From assembly GCA_900548795.1 (NCBI GenBank), contig URLT01000075.1, forward strand, positions 1-8,890: a DNA stretch of 8,890 nt, in the 5' to 3' direction. This document shows positions 6,894 through 8,890 of the stretch, piece after piece (the stretch's first letter is position 1; each line of letters opens with the position of its first letter). The notes under the pieces were generated by a model. The model did no database searches. It was not told the DNA's origin and saw only the letters and a program-made list of their open reading frames with translations. The translations under genes were made by a program, and so were the position numbers. This DNA comes from an uncultured Eubacteriales bacterium (GTDB taxonomy: Bacteria > Bacillota > Clostridia > Oscillospirales > Oscillospiraceae).

Positions 6894-7981
6894 CCAAAAC
6901 GATTTTTCGCCTGATCGCCTCCGGTGTGCTGGCCGTGCTGACCGGCCTTTGGATCTTTTTGGCCAAGGCCTGCGGCGCGTTTTGGTTCCGCTTTTATCCG
7001 GCGCTCTCGCGTTGGGTGATGACGGCTTTGTCCGGCCTGACGTCCGTGCTGCCGGTCCCCGTGTGCGAGATCCTGCTGCTTTTGGCGGTGCTCTGGCTGA
7101 TCTATTCGCTTTCCCGCGCCCTGCACCGCAAGCGGGTGCTTTCGTGGCTCAGCGGTCTGCTGCTGGCGGCGGTGCTGCTGGTGCATCTCTATGTGAGCCT
7201 CTGGGGGCTGAATTATTTTGCCCCGACCGCCAACGAGACGCTCGGTCTGCCGTCCGAGCAATATTCGACCGCCCAGCTCCGCGAGGCAACGGAATATTTC
7301 CGCGACCTTGCGGGTACTCTCGCCCGGATCACGCCGCGCAACGCCGACGGCACGCTGCAAAGCGCGGACTTCGACGCCTGCGCCGATTCCGTGCAGACCT
7401 GCCTCGAGGCGCTCAAGTCGGCCGAGGGCGCGCCCTTTGACGGCTCGACGGCAAAAGTCAAGCGGCTGCTCTCGAGCAAGCTCTGCGGCAAGCTCGGCAC
7501 GACGGGCGTGTTCGTCTGCCTGACCGGCGAGAGCTGCGTCAGCTCGACGACCTATCCCGCAGCGCTTCCCGTGACCATGGCGCACGAAATGGCGCACCGC
7601 TTGGGCTTCGCCCGCGAAAACGAGGCGAATTTTGTCGCGCTCTATGCCTGTCTGAGCTACGGCGACGCAAGCTGCCGCTATTCCGGGGCATATCTTTCCT
7701 ATATTTATTGCTACAACGCGCTGGCCGCAGCCGACCCGACCGCAGCCTCCGAGGTCGCTGCGGGCTGCAGCGACCTGTTCCGAGCCGATCTGGACGCAAC
7801 CTCCGCGCACTATGAAAAGCAGGAGAGCAAAACGGCCTCCGAGGTTTTTGACAAGGTCTACGACGGCTATCTCAAGAGCTTCTCCGTCGAATCCGGCGTG
7901 CAGTCCTACGGCGAAGTCACCGACCTGCTGCTCAACTGGTTCTATTCCGACCGTTTTCAGGTCGCAGCGCCCCTGTGCTGA
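6890..7981 (+). CDS. Membrane zinc metalloprotease-like protein (DUF3810 type)
   Basis: This 363-residue protein has three N-terminal membrane segments (about 5-27, 57-76, 86-106) and a soluble domain from about 110. The basic loop ALHRKR (77-82) suggests that the loop between segments 2 and 3 is cytoplasmic, placing the soluble domain outside the cell membrane. A gluzincin-like motif HEMAHRLGFARENEANF (232-248) supplies HExxH (H232, E233, H236) and nearby Glu residues (E243, E245) as possible third ligands. This combination matches the DUF3810 family as I know it, in which zinc peptidase activity is presumed rather than shown. The ATG overlaps the stop of the amidohydrolase gene (ATGA), with GGAGGA (6878-6883) 6 nt upstream, so it is the last gene of the exporter operon. 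Substrates are unknown. An extracytoplasmic role in peptide or envelope turnover, alongside the exporter, is inference. No clear terminator follows it. Confidence 0.87.
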   Translation: MTKTIFRLIASGVLAVLTGLWIFLAKACGAFWFRFYPALSRWVMTALSGLTSVLPVPVCEILLLLAVLWLIYSLSRALHRKRVLSWLSGLLLAAVLLVHLYVSLWGLNYFAPTANETLGLPSEQYSTAQLREATEYFRDLAGTLARITPRNADGTLQSADFDACADSVQTCLEALKSAEGAPFDGSTAKVKRLLSSKLCGKLGTTGVFVCLTGESCVSSTTYPAALPVTMAHEMAHRLGFARENEANFVALYACLSYGDASCRYSGAYLSYIYCYNALAAADPTAASEVAAGCSDLFRADLDATSAHYEKQESKTASEVFDKVYDGYLKSFSVESGVQSYGEVTDLLLNWFYSDRFQVAAPLC

Positions 7982-7990
7982 AAAAAGGGC

Positions 7991-8019
7991 TTGCGTCCCG
8001 GCGACGGATGCGCTATGAT
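7991..8019 (+). promoter_or_regulatory. Promoter candidate in the gap after the DUF3810-type gene
   Basis: TTGCGT (7991-7996) and TATGAT (8014-8019) are spaced 17 bp apart, and six A residues (7981-7986) lie just upstream in the position of an UP element. Predicted transcription would begin near 8026, about 205 nt before the next start codon. It could drive the membrane protein at 8233, a small RNA, or both. Confidence 0.5.
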
Positions 8020-8056
8020 GATCCTGACGAGACGAATCTGCCCGTTAGGGAACCTT

Positions 8057-8101
8057 TGATACGGATTCTTGATTCAAATATTGAATCAAGAATCCGTATC
8101 A
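8057..8101. repeat. Perfect 21-bp inverted repeat with 3-nt spacer
   Basis: Bases 8057-8077 are the exact reverse complement of 8081-8101, with ATA between them. The element is about one-third GC, clearly lower than the flanking sequence, and no T-run follows it, so it is not a standard terminator. Possible readings are a transcribed hairpin in a leader or small RNA, a dispersed palindromic repeat unit, or a protein-binding dyad (its core TTGATTCAA/TTGAATCAA is itself nearly symmetrical). The sequence alone does not decide. Confidence 0.9.
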
Positions 8102-8105
8102 GTTG

Positions 8106-8149
8106 GGGCAAAAGACCCGCTGAGCACGGCTGAGCCGCTGCTTTTGCCC
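8106..8149 (+). other. Second stem-loop following the inverted repeat
   Basis: GGGCAAAAG (8106-8114) pairs perfectly with CTTTTGCCC (8141-8149). The 26 nt between them can form a small CGGC-TGA-GCCG hairpin (8127-8137) and contain GCTGAGC twice. A T-run (8165-8170) begins 15 nt after the stem, too far for a standard intrinsic terminator. It starts 4 nt after the large inverted repeat, so the two probably belong to one folded RNA. Confidence 0.5.
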
Positions 8150-8178
8150 TGAATAATCATACCGTTTTTTCTCACTGA

Positions 8179-8198
8179 GAAGCGGCCGCTTCCGGCCG
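8179..8198 (+). other. GC-rich palindrome/hairpin before the last gene
   Basis: GAAGCGGCCGCTTC (8179-8192) is a perfect 14-bp palindrome. Alternatively, CGGCCG (8183-8188) can pair with CGGCCG (8193-8198) around a CTTC loop. It lies 23 nt before the GGGAGG ribosome binding site of the gene at 8233. No T-run follows, so it is not a terminator; it may be part of the leader or chance. Confidence 0.4.
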
Positions 8199-8232
8199 TA
8201 TGCACCGCCCGTGCGGAGAAGGGAGGCTCTTT

Positions 8233-8890
8233 GTGAAAACACCCATTCGAATTTTATGTGCGCTGCTGCTGGCGGCGGCAATGGTTTGCGTCTGCTTCGA
8301 CTGGCTCGGCGCGCCGAACGGTCTGCCCGACGGCGCGAGCTTCGGCGCGGCGATCGACCCGCTGCTGCTCGACGGCAGTCTGACCGGCGCAGAGCTGTTT
8401 ACCGCGCTCCCGTCGCTGGCCGACGGAGATCCGAGCGTCTTCGGCGGCGTGCCCGGTCTGGTGTGCTATCTGATCTCCGTGGCCGCGACTGCGCTGACCC
8501 TGCTGCTTTGCTTCATCGAGCTGCTGCTGCACCTGTGCGGGAGAAAGAGCCGCGGATGGGGGCTGCCGCTCCCGGCCGCGCTGTCGGCGGCGTTCGCCGT
8601 GCTTCTGCTGCTCTATGCGCAGGGAGAATACGGGCAGGACGTGCTGACGCTGCGCCCTGCGCCTGTGGTCGCCTTTGCGGCAACGCTCGCCTCTGCGCTG
8701 ATCTGGACGGTCTGCTGGCGCGAGCCGCGCGCCGCGCTTCCCGAGGATGATTACGGCGAAGATGACGGCGAAGACTATGCGCGCGGATATGACGACGAAT
8801 ACGACTACGACGACGAAGAGGAGCTGCCGGAGGACGACTATGACGACGAGCCGGAGCGCCCCGAGCGCTATCGCCCGCCGCAGCTTGGCC
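8233..8890 (+). CDS. Four-TM membrane protein with acidic Tyr-rich tail (3' truncated)
   Basis: A frame opening at GTG 8233 stays open to the right edge (219 full codons), with no stop in the window. GGGAGG (8221-8226) lies 6 nt before the GTG. Predicted membrane segments are about 5-22, 73-101, 112-129 and 142-162, with a probable extracytoplasmic loop of about 50 residues after the first. From residue 171 the sequence becomes a low-complexity tail: 24 of 40 residues (171-210) are Asp or Glu and six are Tyr, followed by a Pro/Arg-rich stretch. By the positive-inside rule (basic RKSR at 104-107 and the N-terminal Lys/Arg) the tail should be cytoplasmic. I do not recognise the family. It may be a divergent envelope or division-associated membrane protein, but that is speculation. 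The overlapping frame at 8211-8750 encodes Arg/Ala-rich sequence and is a shadow. Confidence 0.78.
   Translation, partial: MKTPIRILCALLLAAAMVCVCFDWLGAPNGLPDGASFGAAIDPLLLDGSLTGAELFTALPSLADGDPSVFGGVPGLVCYLISVAATALTLLLCFIELLLHLCGRKSRGWGLPLPAALSAAFAVLLLLYAQGEYGQDVLTLRPAPVVAFAATLASALIWTVCWREPRAALPEDDYGEDDGEDYARGYDDEYDYDDEEELPEDDYDDEPERPERYRPPQLG

Noticed and set aside
5715..7810. Further long minus-strand frames (5715-6815 and 6749-7810)
   Set aside because: Same reason: complement of motif-bearing genes, Arg/Ala/Gln-rich translations, no initiation signals.
8057..8170. CRISPR or tandem repeat interpretation of the palindromic region
   Set aside because: There is one inverted repeat only, with no regularly spaced direct repeats or spacers.
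8211..8750. 179-codon forward frame overlapping the last gene
   Set aside because: Its translation is Arg/Ala-rich. The +1 frame from GTG 8233 has a ribosome binding site, membrane segments and stays open to the edge.

Overview
The window is a GC-rich (roughly 60-65% by eye) bacterial chromosomal segment. Every supported gene lies on the + strand. Strong AGGAGG-type ribosome binding sites, tight gene spacing, a YhaN-like ATPase, a TatD nuclease and a BmrCD/TM287-288-type heterodimeric exporter suggest a Gram-positive Firmicute. The high GC, AT-richer intergenic stretches and small Clostridia-type proteins fit a gut Oscillospirales/Ruminococcaceae-like organism. That placement is inference; no rRNA or marker gene is present.

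Layout. (1) 2-1194: the 3' end of a YhaN/SbcC-like ATPase, followed 2 nt later by tatD, with a hairpin terminator after it at 1254-1283. (2) 1421-1699: a stand-alone 92-residue protein (DUF6514-like, tentative) with its own weak promoter candidate and a strong terminator at 1721-1750. (3) 1799-2207: an extended -10 promoter followed by a non-coding leader of about 370 nt rich in hairpins. (4) 2208-7981: a four-gene operon with gaps of 23 nt, 16 nt and then a 4-nt overlap. It encodes the two halves of an ABC exporter, an M20-family amidohydrolase and a three-TM zinc metalloprotease-like protein of the DUF3810 type. (5) 7982-8232: non-coding, with a promoter candidate, a perfect 21-bp inverted repeat around a 3-nt loop and two further hairpins. 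(6) 8233 to the right edge: a GTG-started four-TM membrane protein with a very acidic, Tyr-rich tail, truncated by the window.

The exporter halves are complementary. The first has Asp and Gln where the catalytic Walker B Glu and H-loop His should be. The second keeps those residues but has LSQGE in place of LSGGQ. Together they should form one degenerate and one functional ATP site. Two hydrolases in the same operon could mean that the exporter's substrate is trimmed or deacylated, but no precursor gene is present, so this is speculative. Nothing here proves a new system. The least explained parts are the two structured non-coding stretches (1834-2207 and 7982-8232) and the acidic-tail membrane protein.
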